Assembly (NCBI GenBank): GCA_021234155.1
Contig: JAJEKV010000006.1
Span: forward strand, 18,728,740 to 18,792,739
From: Isoetes taiwanensis
Lineage: Eukaryota > Streptophyta > Lycopodiopsida > Isoetales > Isoetaceae
DNA length: 64,000 nucleotides
Direction of reading: 5' to 3'
The position numbers and the translations under genes were made by a program. Of the stretch, positions 41,612 through 54,965 are shown in pieces; the first letter of the stretch is position 1; each line of letters starts with the position of its first letter. The notes beneath the pieces were generated by a model, which was not told the origin of the DNA, did no database searches, and worked only from the letters and a program-made list of their open reading frames with translations.

Positions 41612-44425
41612 GGGTCAACTCGGGATCTTGTCAAAACTTGCAAAATGACTAGATCTAGGTTGGGATAAACTATACAAAAATAACAGACAGTATTGGTGAA
41701 GAACTGAATCTTCCTTTGCAGTTGAAATCTGAACCATTCTTATCAATTCAATATAAATCTAGAAGAATTATAATATCCACAATACAAGTACAATATCAAA
41801 CTGAGTAAATCCAAATAGAACTTCTAGCTCTAGATCTCAGCCACGATCCCGGCTACATTGCTGCCATCAACTTGACCACTGCCTTGCGAATTCACTGCAC
41901 ATGCACTCACTGGGGTTAGTCCTCGTGACTAAGTGGGGATACCTGGTTGCCTCTGCATGTATGGAAATAACTCTGAAATCTTGGATATAAAGACATAAGC
42001 ACAAGCAAATAAAAGATTCTAGGTGAGTATAGTACTAGACAATGACAACATAATCCAAGGAAATACTAAACATGAACATCAGAAGCAAAGACATGGTAAA
42101 AAATACCCAACCATCATGTCACATAGCTCCGAGACAATGGGAAGCTCAGCCAGCCTACATGCAGGCCCTGTTAGCAGAGAAATGCCTAGTCAGCTCACAT
42201 TCCGAGCCCCGTTGGCCCCGTTGGCGGAGTTGGTGGGGTGAACCTCGTATGCGCATACCCTTCCCAGCCCACGTCTGGCATTGGAGGACCTCTTACCATG
42301 GAGTCACAGAGGTGACGTAGCATCCCTGCCAGGAGAACTACGCCCGGTGTCACATAGCACAAGAATATCACAGAGGAACACAGATGAACATGAGCATGCC
42401 GGAGCAACTTAGGCCACCGAACTTAGAAGCCCGACCCCAGAGGTTCCAATAGACATAATCAAATACCAAGACAACAGTGAAACAATGCAACGACCATGAC
42501 ATGTGGTGTTCATTAGAATATTTGCTAAACATGTGCCTAAATCATACTATTGTCGATGTTGCCCATACAACTTACCCACGTTCAAGTAGCTTGATACAAA
42601 CCAATCTCCGAGAGTAAATACGAAGAATCTCAGATTACCCATTCCCCGCCATAACGAATGCAACCTTGTAAATTATCTCCATTAGCCATTAACTTACCAT
42701 ATTTTCCTTCATGCAATTCTCTTGCCAAACTTACTCATACATCCTATGCCATGTCAAGGTAGCAACTCAGTGATGAAGACCTTGATAGCAATCCAACATG
42801 TCAATGTAGCATCCCTGAACCACTATTATGGTGACGATATAGGCTAACTCCATGATATTATTCAAATAAGATCACCTAGCTAAAATAAGATCACCTAGCT
42901 AAGGTTTTATATTTTAATATCAAAAGCCACTTCCATAGCTCCCAATCTAAGTTACAACACTTTACCAGTCCATATACCACCTTAGTTACCCTTGATGGCG
43001 AGAGACCCTCTAGGTGCAGTATCTGTACAAAGCTATTCCTTAGCATGGCTATCTCTTCATATTTATATAAATAATCATAAGCTATGGTTTTAATATCCCA
43101 TATTAAACCCCCAAAATCCTTAGCTTTCAATTTAATAATGCATCCAATGCAAGTTCTCAAAATCACACACTTCTAGCTTGAAAAAGCACACTGTCTCATG
43201 ACCGTAACTGCATATAATATCTGTCAGCTGACCCTTAGACTGTGTCCCATCTCCAGGAACCAAGAAATACCAATTTTCAAGGGTTCTAGACTTTTTAATC
43301 TTGAATTACATCTTATTTCGTATTGTGCATTATTTTTCATGAAAAACAAGTTCTTACATATCTTTACGCTTTATGCTTCACCAATTCTCTTGCAGCTCGC
43401 CTGGGCTTACGCCGTGGATAGTCTGTGCTCGAATCAAGGACTGAATGTTCCCTTATATCTTGGTATCCTCACTTCTAATATTAGTTAGCAATTATTAAGA
43501 AGCACAAAGAGAGCAACAAATCGACCAACAATTATAACCAAAGACAATAACGTAGACCTAAAGCAAAACAATTTTAGACTCTCAATCAGGTAATGTATGT
43601 AACATCAACCCCTTTCGTGATCGGATTTACATATTCTCAGCACAAAGATGCATCACTAAGATCAATCTACTTATACCAGCTGAAATCAATTCCATACTAG
43701 GTCAATTCAATGCACTTTTCAGAGTTCTAATTCGATCATAACTTCAATGTGCTCAAACATCTATCCCAGCCCTTATCCCTCTTCAAATCGGCATTTTCTT
43801 TGGCCAAATTCCAGATCTTAGCATCCACCAGTTTTATTTGTACATGAATCCTGAAAGCCCAAAGATGATAGCTTCACAAATCTACGAATCGCTCTCTGTC
43901 AGAGAATGGATTCCTTTTTTCTAATTACACCATGGAATCCATTCGAACCTGTCAGGCCGGTTCTATCCCTTAGCATCCCATTCCAATCCAGAACTTCACT
44001 ACGCTTTAACTCAAAATAACTGTGGAACACTTGTTATCTCAAGAAAGATACATAACTAAATCGCTTAATAAGTACACGTAAACCTTTACCAGCATGCATC
44101 TAAATGATTCACGCTGCTTACCACTACTCTGAATTCCTGAAAACCCCCACCTGAAAAAAGAAGAACTGGCTTGATGTCGCCTTCTTCAAACCTTGCCTCC
44201 ACAGCCTTTGATGCGATCTCTCCTCCTGCCTCCTGCCTCCCTCCTCCTCATTCACACAGCTCCTCAAACCCTCTTGCAATACAAAAAATCTGTTTCCTTT
44301 GTAAAACCCTTGGTCATACAAACCCTTGTTTATGTGCATGTTGCATGCATGCCCATGTATCGCCTGCAACTCATGTACGCATTCATGCACAACATTTATA
44401 GAAACCATAGGGCCAGATCGCTACA
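41612..44425 (-). repeat. Divergent chromovirus LTR-like region
   Basis: On the minus strand it begins near 44425 with TGTAGCGATCTGGCCC, resembling the TGTAACGACCC start at 36978. It contains CCCCACTTAGTC...GACTAACCCCAG (about 41911-41942) and segments around 42120-42360 similar in order and wording to 40600-40770. Its length (2.8 kb) is close to 36978-39745. Similarity is far lower than between the palindrome arms, so it comes from an older, related element. No gene is seen within it. Confidence 0.45.
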
Positions 44426-46130
44426 ATCTCTTTATTTAGATATCATTAAAAATTCTTGGTAAATTGGGATTTCAAAAAAAAAAAAGACCCTTTTGTCCAC
44501 TTTGGATTTCTTTTTCTTTGATTGAAGGTCGCGGTCCACTTTAGGATTAACACTAACACAAGTGACATTGACATTTAACTCCTTCTTATATTGCATCTTG
44601 ATCTATAACCTTTCTTTGAAATCTTGTTCAATAAAAGGACAATGGTTTAAGTATTGCTAAAAGATTGAATGTTTAATCAACTTCGCAGACTGGGTATAGA
44701 GCAATGCATTAAGTAGCTTTAACACACTATTCCATGCAACGAAATTGATTATATACCAAGATTAATCTCAGAAGCCAGCAACCAACTAGCTAGGATATAA
44801 AAGGTTCTCAGATATGTTGATCTGGCCAGATATTCTATTCTCTCAAATAAGATTCGGGTTGCTAAACTCTTTGATTTACATTGTTTTCCGGGCATATTCA
44901 CACTGGAGTTCTACTACTTAATTCGGTGGGAGGTCACATACATATTTACTCAACATTCCTTGATTTAGGACCGTGATACCATCCTCATTTGTGGGTATTC
45001 TTGTACAAATTTCTACACCGTGAGATAATGAGATTTGTGGAAACACTATATAATGAGGCAATGTACCAAATGGTATTGATTTTACATATTATATGATTTT
45101 AGGGGCTCTCACGCCTTTAATACCCCATGTAAATATGCACCCAAATCAAAGGGGTTTCGTGGGAATGACTTACATAAATTTGATCGCTAAGGCTGCTATA
45201 ATTTATTTCTTTCCGACCGTGTATAGAGGCGAGTATGATGTAAAGAATTCTTTATAGAATTTGTTGTGGTTCAGTGGCAAAAAGAGTTATTTTATGTTTA
45301 AAATGCTTAGGCAGTATTAAATTAAAGTATTAAAGAATCTCGTGATTTCAGATGCTTAGAATGCTTAGGTGAGTACGTAATCAATTCAAGGATTTCTATT
45401 CCAATCTACACATCGAAGTTCAAGATTGGCAATTCCATGAAATACTTTTATTCCAAAGATCAAAGCCTTTAAAATCTTGATTAAATCCTGGTCCTCTCAA
45501 CTATACAAAGATAAGTTACTTGAAAAATACCTACTCCAACAAATGAGAGACATCAATTGCTCTTCAACCGATCTCTTTGAACTCTACTCTTCATATTAAG
45601 GAGGAGGACATGGAGAGAAAAAATCAAGCCCATTGAGGAAATTCGAGGTTAAGGGTGCAGTTTCATTAGATGCAAAATCAAGTATGCAAACACATGGACT
45701 CAAAGTTGTACTAAAGTTTTCTTCAAAGTTGCTAAATCCATGCAAACTAAGAACTCTCATTATCGAGGCTCCAGGATAATTCTCGAAATATCCTCGAACC
45801 CAACACATCTCGCCATTTTTCCTCGCTATTCCAAGCTTTTTGTCGATAACCAGATAAGGATGCCACCGACATTTCAAAGCCAATAATTTCCACAATCTTA
45901 TTAATAGTATCACCTGTATCTCCGTGAGTCGCATAATAATATGATCAAAATCCCTTTGTATTGATGTAGAAGTATACGTGTTCTCAGAGCTTTAAGCATG
46001 GAAAGTCTCCGTGTCCGCATGGCTGGAATTTTATTTGCATTTCGATGTAAGCAGGAAGTACGGATTTCATGGCTTTGATTAAAGATTTCTGGTCTTCTCG
46101 TCACTTCCAATTCTTCCAATTGCTAGTGGT
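44426..46130. other. No gene assigned
   Basis: AT-rich DNA with a small TIR element (44887-45160, listed separately). A 112-codon minus-strand frame at 45596-45934 has no recognised motif. Confidence 0.4.
44887..45160. mobile_element. Small TIR element, copy A (decayed)
   Basis: The left end has CCGGGCATATTCACACTGG. The right end has TAAATATGCACCCAAATCAA and AGGGGTTTCGTG, its inverted counterpart. The same end words form the element at 56043-56340. Size near 270 bp and AT-rich interior fit a MITE. The left TIR is degraded, so borders are approximate. Confidence 0.4.
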
Positions 46131-47640
46131 TTTATTACGCTGATTCCCGAGATTGATAGTTTCCTACTTTTACTATATCCGATTGAGACCAATTTCTTTA
46201 ACAAATATTACCTATAAAATTTTATGCCAGCACCAGCTGCTCTTTAATTAAAGACTATCTCAGAATTTATTGGCTGAATCAATCAGCCTTTCTCCTGGGT
46301 TAGACACTTTGAAGAATTGCGGGCTGTCGCGAATGGAGGGCCTAATCGAATAAGCTTTAACCACATTGTATTCTTTAAAGCTTGACTTCAAAAGGCTTTT
46401 GATACCATCAGGTGGGATTTCATTGCTTTTGTTATGGAAGACAAATTCAGCCTTTTCTTATTAGCTGGCCTGAGATTAACCAAAGGGCCACCTTTTACGT
46501 TTTATCAATGGATCTCTTTGGTCCTTTTCTTTTCACTTATTAGCGCGTGTCGGATAAGGTTGCCCTCTGCCCCTATCTCTTTCATTATGGTTACCGACGG
46601 TTTACCAGAGCTATCCGCATCATTAGTTATTGGTAATATCATTGGTTTTAAAGTCTTAATAGTTCAAGCTCTCTCAAGATCTCACTATGTCGATGATATT
46701 TCTCCTCTTCCTCAAGAATGATCCCAATAATATTTCAAGCTCTAAATGTTATCGTGATTTCTCCTGAATCTTGATAAGTGCACTATCATTGGAGATGTCT
46801 TGATAATCAAATTGTCGGAAATCGCGTCGTCAAACACTCGTCAAGCCTCTAAGCTTTTAGGATTGCTCTCTTTGTCCTCAATGCCAATCTCTGGTCTCGG
46901 GCTCCCATTGTTGAAAAGATTCATGCTAAACTTCATTCTTACAGGAATAGCTCTCTTTAGCAAAAGGTGATTGTTATTGCTAATACCGCTAGCTCTCATG
47001 TTTAAGTATTTCATGCCTTGGTTGCCCAAATAAGGCTTATGGGCAATTGAAAAATCATCGAATTCTATTTGAATGGTAATCACATGGTGAACAGTATACT
47101 ATTGTGAGGGAAAAGAAAGAAGGGATCTCAATTGTAAGCACCTCCATGTTCTCCAAGCTCAAGCCCTTTCTCGTAAATTCTACTAAGCTCCAACGACTAA
47201 TCAAGTGCCTTCTTTATTACGATAGAAAATGCTAGCAAACCTTATGGCTACATCCTTCTGTTATCCTCTCACATGCTTCCAAAATTCAGCCTTCTCAGAA
47301 ACCCCAAACCCGATGCAAATATGTCTTCTTTGATGAGGAACTTTATTAGAGCTTGGAACAATATTTATCCCTATTTTATCCCAATGTAACGATATTCATT
47401 TAAACGTACAACTTTTTTTGGGCTCCTCGCTTAAGGATGATCCTAATGTGCCTCGCCATTACATCCTCAAATCTATAAAGATGGAGATCTCATGCTCTAA
47501 TACCATTGAGACCTTTGAACATGGATAGATGGATTATCCGGGTTCACGAGAATTAAAATTCGCCCACAAAATAATTTTTCTCATCTAAAGGTGGTTGGCA
47601 ATTCCAAGCCAAATTCCCTACCGGCCATTTAAAACAATAA
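46130..47640 (+). pseudogene. Heavily decayed LINE reverse transcriptase
   Basis: In shifting frames I read, in the correct order for an L1-type polymerase: RPISLTNITYKILC (from 46186); LDF then KAFDTIRWDF (about 46380-46420); GCPL...FIMVTDGLP (about 46555-46605); the active site YVDD (46686-46697) followed by LFLKNDPNN; WAPIVEKIHAKLHSYRNSSL then KVIVIANT (about 46905-46985); and LMRNFIRAWNNIYP (about 47330-47375). Nearly every motif sits in a different frame from the last. Similar decayed sequence may extend to about 49.2 kb. This LINE is much older than the one at 20.7 kb. Confidence 0.75.
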
Positions 47641-50600
47641 ACCTCGTCAGAGGGTATTGGTATCATTTATGATTTTCTTTAATCATGCTATTCACCCAGC
47701 CAAAAGCCTCTATCATCTAGTTGGAATCTTAGTTCAGATGCTTCAAAGGCGTGAACTCTTTATTGCTCCAGATCTCCTTCTTCACTTGGTTCAGAGCTAC
47801 TAGAAGCGCCCTCACCGCTTAATTATTCCAATAGAGATCATAATATCTCACCTCTCTGCCCTTCTTTGTAATGAGGGTGGAGAGTATGGACTATATCTTT
47901 CTCGCCAAAAGCTTAAAAGCCTTTCCTCAAGGTATTTGAGCACCTCATTTTGGCTCCAAAGATAGATCCATTATTATTAACTTCTACGCATCAATAATAT
48001 TCTTTTTCCAATATGATTGCCTTCGTCTTTTGTGAATACCATTTGGAAATCCTGGAAGAAATAGATGCTTATATGGTCACAAGAGATTCTATTACATGGA
48101 TTTAAATTCATCACATATGACTTTGAACACTACACGCCTCGTGAAATATACGCTTAAATACCTTATGATGTGTTGGGATCGACATGGATCATATGAAGGG
48201 TATTTAATCTTGTTCGACAAACTTGTCAATTCACAAGATACTAAAATCTTCTTTTCTAGGATACATGAACTATGTCGGTGCCACCGAGAGAAAGCTGACG
48301 TTGAACTCGGGCGCATACGGGAAGTTGCTTTATATGAGATATAAGGCCACATGAGCATCGCACTACACTCTCATAATCAGCGTCAATCGTGACAAATTAT
48401 CGTGAGATAATGGATGTAAGGCAAAGAGAAAGGATCCTGAAAGGTAACTTTGATTAGAAGTCTTCGATGGCATATATATGTAAATGGTTTATTTACAAGC
48501 ACCATCAGCAATTTATCGAAGATAAATTTGCTATAATATACCGCCAATACTGTAGATGTTAGTCGGGCTCTATGGTACCTTCCTATTGTTGCTCATGGTA
48601 AATAGACTTCTACGATTGATAACGTATCTACACATGGATGGCGATACTTATGTCAAGGGCAATCAGCAGACAAATACACCATTAAATATGCACCAGCTTG
48701 TTCACTTCTACCATAAATATCGTTGGATACCTTAAGATTCCTACCATTCCTCACCCCATATTGATAAATATTGATAGCCTCTTCCCCGATGCACAAAGAT
48801 CTTTTGGTTTTGCGTGTTTATTAGCAGATTCAATCTCTTTGAGGACAAGAAATGGATATGACTATCATACCACAATCGCTTCCTCTGCCTCGGATATTCC
48901 CTCATTACTTGTGTAGTCTAATGTCTCGCTACTATCGAAATTACACTCTCAATTAGCTTCAAAAGACTTTATCTTGTAAGGTTGACGAGGTCAACTATAT
49001 CTTCTTCGCCTTTCCTCCGAACTTTCGCTACTATATTTTGGATACAAACCGAAATAGCTTTTGCTTCTACTCTATGCCTTCTTCTATTGGTCGCCACAAG
49101 TGGTAATGCTTTTCCTTAATTCAATGAGAAAATCATCTCGCCTCTTAAAAAAGCATGGGAATTCCACGCGTCAGTTTCAAGCCCTCGCTCTAATGGTAAT
49201 AATGTGTGGCTCCGCAAGTGATGTCGCCTGCTATTAACAAGTCATACTTTGGCCTAAAAGATAAAGGCCATTAATTCTACATCCGGGTTTGTGCCAGTAA
49301 TCCGCTTTAATAGGGTTTGAAAGCAATATAAGAGAATTTGATGGGGAGAGGCAAGGGCATGCTCTCGTGAGGAAAATTCTTTTGATTACGCTTGCTTTTG
49401 TTGCAACTCTATCAGCCATTTCCACTAGCTGTGACCATCCCCGGCTGAAGTCCTTGTAATCGGGAACAGATTCTACAAAGCATCCAGAGAGTCAGCGCTC
49501 TTGCACTAGTAGGGAATTGAAAGCTGAGAGAGAGAGGTGGTTTAATGATGGATGCATGATTTGGTCAGGAAGTAAGTCCCAAGTTTTATAACACTCGATT
49601 TAGCTCGAGGAGTTGTGTGAAGAATGAAGATGATTCAACAACATGATTGAGCTGCTTCATCCACCTTAGTTGCATTTTCATCATATCCTCAGTCGAGCTG
49701 AAGTTCAAGGCTTTCATTTCATGCATTTTTGTAAGTGATCCTTAATGGGTTAGGTAAGTAACTAATGCCGTGGAATTCTTACATTTCTTTTGGCCTTTTA
49801 AATGCTCGAACTTCTAGTGCCTCTATGTCAGAATTTATCTCACAAGGTTCCAGCTATCAATTTGCACAAAGAGTGTAAATGTGGAGCCCCCTTCCTCGAC
49901 CTCTACATTTAGATTTTATGCTCCTCTTGAAGTTTTATTTTTCGCTTGATTCTCAAATTTAATATGGGACCCAATTCTAGTTTATTAAAGGCTTTTACCT
50001 TTGTAGGAGGGACACTCTTGGAATGCCATTGCAGGTTTGCTATAATCCCACAAGGACTTGAAAATGCGCATCAATCCCCAAGTATATACATCACGGGTTG
50101 ATTTTGAAGCAGCTTTATCTCTTTGCCGAGCTTGCGTGGATTTGGTTTTGGAATGGACTTCCAAGCATAGCTCTTGCCTTTGCTTTTTTTCACAGTATCA
50201 TTTTGTTTCACAAGATTGGTCCATGCCTACTAGTTTTCTCTTGATTTGGTAAATGAAGCACCTCGAGCTCCGGGATTATTTAGAACTGTAATTTTTGCTT
50301 CTTTGAGTGTTGGCTCCATGGGGATGAGTAGAATTTATTCAAAAATATTCCCCTGTGTCCTCCTTAGAGTCCCTTTGTTCTAGACATTATAAAAGAGGCA
50401 TCGAAACAAGCATGCACACAGGTAAAGTTGCCATCTTTAAATTAGAGCATGGAGATTGCATCACAAAGTTGCCATGTATTAAATCAGAGAATGTCGACAA
50501 GAGATTTTAAACTAGCATCAAAAGAGGATGTTGCAGCTATGCATTGAAGTGTTAAGTATAAATGTTGCAGTTATGCAATTTAATGCAGACTTGCTGTAAT

Positions 50601-52609
50601 ATTTAGAAATATAAATTCACAAGAAGCAAAGTGCGGGTTGAAGGAGTTGTACTTTTGGATCGGAATACCGCTGTACTTTATAACTCATTCCTAGCACACA
50701 TCCACATTCCATATGGCCTTTATTTTGCCATAATTTTGACGTTCTTGTGGTTGATTCTCTCTTCAAAGCTTTTCTTTGAATGCACATTATACTTTAATTA
50801 CTCATTGCATTTATTATATCTCTGCATCATGGCAGATTTATATGTGGTCGAACATGCTTTGCGGAATTGCCGAATAGCATAAATCAATTCGCTTGTATAA
50901 TCTCATGCATAAACAAAATGCATTTTGTCTCACACCACTTAATTTTCAATAAGATTCCGACATAAAGTATGCTCTGCTTTGGTTTCTTTACGAACATCAG
51001 ATCCCGTACCTAGTTTTAAGGCTGCCATGCTAAAAGTTTTGAGAAAACGCTTTTATAATGGAGAATAATATAGCATGATCTATTGCTTAAAACTAAACGC
51101 TTCATCGTGATTTTGCAATTATTTTATATACTATATAATTGTTTCTTTTAAAATGGAATGAGGCATTAACGACCATACATGTATATTCTAATGCATTTAT
51201 AAGTACCTAACAAATACAAAAGCATATTTAAAGTACTTTTAATCTAGAGGCATGCAATCTATATTAATATGTTATGTATTGTACCGACATTATACCTAAT
51301 GTACTTCTACAATACCGCTCGTGTCTCTCTCTGAGCCCACCTACATTTTTGTATCGCCGTGCCGGAGGACATATCTCGAAAGTGTGTATAGCCATGATCT
51401 CTTACATATGGTCCTAGTAAGCCCACCAATGACATGTCGCATGGGTAGGCGACTAAATCAAGATAGCATGCTCTATGATCAATGCTGGATAATCAAGGGC
51501 ATGGCATTTATTCTCAATTGCATCCGGTTGGCAATACCGACATACCGCCTCTCCCAAAGCCATCCGCGATGTCAAAATATAGAGGTAATTTGTGCAAATG
51601 TGCTTAATAATTTTCATAGTCAAATGTTGTGTAGCATGTGAGCATGAGATCGATCCGGCGTCGAGCACAAGTACATTTTAACATGTTCCAGGCACTTGCA
51701 TTTCAAAGTTCGCTAAGGAAGCAAGCATCAAAGTACTTCAAGTGATAGTTGATCTTCTTCGGCTTTACACTGTATGCACCTATGCTTGTGACATTCCAGA
51801 CGGGAGGGAATCATTGAGCTAGTTTTTTTCTTTTAGCAGATTAAGGCATCAAGGACCCAATGCCATGGCATGCTAAGGTTGGGAAGACGAGCACGTTTCC
51901 ATGCCTGTCTTCACCTTCCGAAGTAGAGATGATGTATGCCCAAAGGCGTCTTCTTCAAAGGCGTTGTCCCATCTTTGCGTTAGACTGACATGAAAACTAT
52001 GAACTTTACCCCAAGTGCTCTATATGCCATCTATGCAAATGGGCTATGTAGTATGAAAACCATTTATATATGCACCAAATTTTGTATACACTTCACTATC
52101 AATTCAATTCAATTTAGCGAGCGCGGCGCTTTGAGAATTGTTTGAAGACAAAATAGGAGGAAATTTTTACCCTCGAATTTTCCATACTCACGAATACTCT
52201 TACGTAACTGCTACAAGTAAACAATATAGTGAGCACCTTTCGCCACTGCTTAAATCTTAAACACCAATTTGTACCGAATAGGAGGGGATAGGAACCAAGT
52301 GATTTAAATTATTCGATGATCTGCTCAATTTGACAAGACAACATCACATTTATCTCAAGACTCGGGGTTTGCCATACATTCTTGAAGTTCAAGTGACCTA
52401 TAAAATGCAAATGCCTATGGCTGCTATGAATTATAAGTCCCAGATCGCCTAATTTTACCAAGCAGATAAGTCCCTCATAGAAAACTTTGACTCAATGGTT
52501 TTTCTACATTTGTACCAAGTTCCTTGTTCAACATAAAGCTATGCATTTTCAATATAAAGACCTATGCAATTAAATTGAAAAAAACCCACCTCATTTTTCA
52601 AATTTTGTT

Positions 52610-52790
52610 ATGACTAAATTTAGCATTACTTGTTTTATAAATTTATCTACCATTGAGTTTCACTCGGACTAAGTTTGATATTCTTCGTTTGACAATTTAT
52701 GCACCATTGGAGCGGCATTATAAGTTTAGCATCATTCTTTTATAATTTATCTACCATTGAGTTCTCTGAATGACTAAGCTCTCATTGGCC
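52610..52790 (+). repeat. Degenerate ~60-bp tandem repeat
   Basis: Three related units share TTTAGCAT, a TTTATAAATTTAT-like word and CTACCATTGAGTT. The middle unit is the most diverged. Confidence 0.5.
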
Positions 52791-52824
52791 AACAAACCTT
52801 TGCATTGTTCATAATGCCATATGA

Positions 52825-52890
52825 AAGAAAAGTGTAATAGTCAATTCTAACAAACTGAGATTGAGAAAAGTGTAATAGTCAATTTTAATA
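52825..52890 (+). repeat. Short direct duplication
   Basis: GAAAAGTGTAATAGTCAATT occurs twice about 38 bp apart. Confidence 0.55.
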
Positions 52891-54004
52891 ACTCCAGGAT
52901 TGACTTGTCCGCTGGATGTATTATTATAAAGTGAAATAATGAAATATAGAATTCCATGATATTATAGCAATTATTACAACATAACCATGTCCATCATACA
53001 CATAGAGATAGATTCTTGTATGAAAACTAATGCTCATGTATATTGAATGACCTTCTCATCCAAAATGTCTACCAAGCATCATTATCATCGAGTTATCTTC
53101 TTCATTTCGAAAAGATGCCAAAGCATTCACAAGAATTTCTCTTGATGCACTTATAATCAGTAACTTTAAGTAACAACTCCCCCATCGATAATCATCCATT
53201 ATAGATACATATGGTTCTACAAACCAAGCAATTATTCAAGTCGAGTAGCACTAAAAAGGCAAAGTTATCTAATTATAAATGTATTTCCGTGAGTTGTATT
53301 TATCAAAAATACTTATCATAAACCTTTCCAAGGTCTTAATAAATAAAGTTGTCTTTCCATAATCTACTTTAAGGTAATAGAGATTCAACACACTGTGACG
53401 CGGACCAAATAAAAGCAAAGGATTTTATGATCGAAGTCCTGAAGAAATATAGTTAGAGTTGATCCGACATTTCCAAATCCCGACCAATTCTATAGGCCAC
53501 ATCAAAATTTTAAACATCGCCCTCGGTCGAGTCAAGAACTCGAGGATGAAGAAATATGTGCCTCGTTTTGTCTCGGACGCTACAGAGTTGATAGGCCGTA
53601 CTTTGATAGCACACGCCCTTTCCGCACGAATAGAGAAGGAACTCCATTAAGGCTTAATATCAATAGCTTCTTATGAACACATGGGTTAGTAACAATACAT
53701 TCTTCCTCGGTTCTCGAAGTTGCTTCCATATGGCCTGGCAATTATATTCTTCTAAATTATTTGCATCATTTCTCCTCTATATCATTCCCTCATCCCCATC
53801 ATCCCCATCACTAGGATCTCCATCATGACTATCACTATGATCTCCGGCCACGATCTAACTCAACACGATCTAAAATCTCAACCCGATGCAAATCTTCTCG
53901 TGATCGCCCAAATCAATGGGAGACATTATCTTCTAGATTGATGAAGGCCATCCTCATTAGTTTCTCGCTCAAACCTAAGAAAGAGTACAAGTTCAATTTA
54001 AGAA

Positions 54005-54965
54005 AATAATTCATTAGTAAGAGTTCACTTCACTTGAGTCCCATCCATCAACACCTACAAACTACCCAAACTAACAAAGAGCAACAATTTACAGCCAATT
54101 CATTAGTATATTCACTGACCAGTCCCACTCAACAATGTTCCAAATACCCAAAACTACCAAGGGAGAGTACACAACAATTTAAGAAAAATAATTCATTAGT
54201 AAGAGTTCACGTAATTTGAGTCCCAATCTATCAAATTTCCAACTACCCAAATCCACTTGCCAAGGATCGTGAAAGAGAGAAGGTAAACCTAAAGAGTAGG
54301 TACTTAATTCATTAATAAAAGTTCACGGACTTGAGTCCCACCCATCAACAGCCCAACTACCCAAACTAACAAGGATCGAAAAAAGAGAGAGGAAGGTAAA
54401 CCTAAAGAGTAGGTACTTAATTCATTAATAAAGTTCACTTTAATTCAAGTCCCACTCCATCACATGAAAAGCTGCCCCTAAAAAACACCATTAAAAGTTT
54501 AAAGATTCTTTGAGTTCACAGATTAAGTCCGACTCCATCAAGTTATATATGAAAAAGAAATAGAAGATATCTTACAAGATTTGTTGCCTCCAGTAAGAGT
54601 TCACGTACTCTGAGTCCCACCCATCACCTTAACCACCCAAACTACCAAGGACGAAAAGAGAGAAGGTAAAACCTAAAGAGTAGGTACTTAATTCATTAAT
54701 AAAGTTCACTGACTTGAGTCCCACCCATCGTAACAGCCCAACTACCCAAAACTACCAAGGACGTGAAAAGAGAGAGAAGCGTAAACCTAAAGAGTAGGTA
54801 ATTTAATTCATTAATAAAGTTCACTGGACTCGTCCCACTCATCACATGAAAAGCTGCCCCTAAAACAATTCATTAAAAGTTTAAAGACTTTGAGTTCACA
54901 CTTTAAGTCCGACTCCATCAAGATATATATGAAAAAAGAAATAGAAGATATCTTACAAAGATTTG
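54005..54965 (+). repeat. Minisatellite with higher-order structure
   Basis: Repeating words are AATTCATTAATAAAGTTCAC, TTGAGTCCCACCCATCA, CCCAACTACCCAAACTA, CAAGGA, and AAACCTAAAGAGTAGGTACT. Basic units are about 120-130 bp. A longer block including CATCACATGAAAAGCTGCCC and AAGATATCTTACAAGATTTG recurs near 54461 and 54840, giving a higher-order period of about 378 bp. Copies differ mainly by 1-3-nt indels. No coding. Confidence 0.7.

Larger units (their letters stand above)
47641..53999. other. No gene assigned
   Basis: Over 6 kb has no open frame above about 110 codons and no recognised motif. The first 1.5 kb may be the 3' part of the decayed LINE. Local duplications occur at 52610-52790 and 52825-52890 (listed separately). 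Confidence 0.45.

Noticed and set aside
54005-54965. CRISPR-like array
   Set aside because: Units are degenerate and over 100 bp with no unique spacers, in plant DNA. It is a minisatellite.
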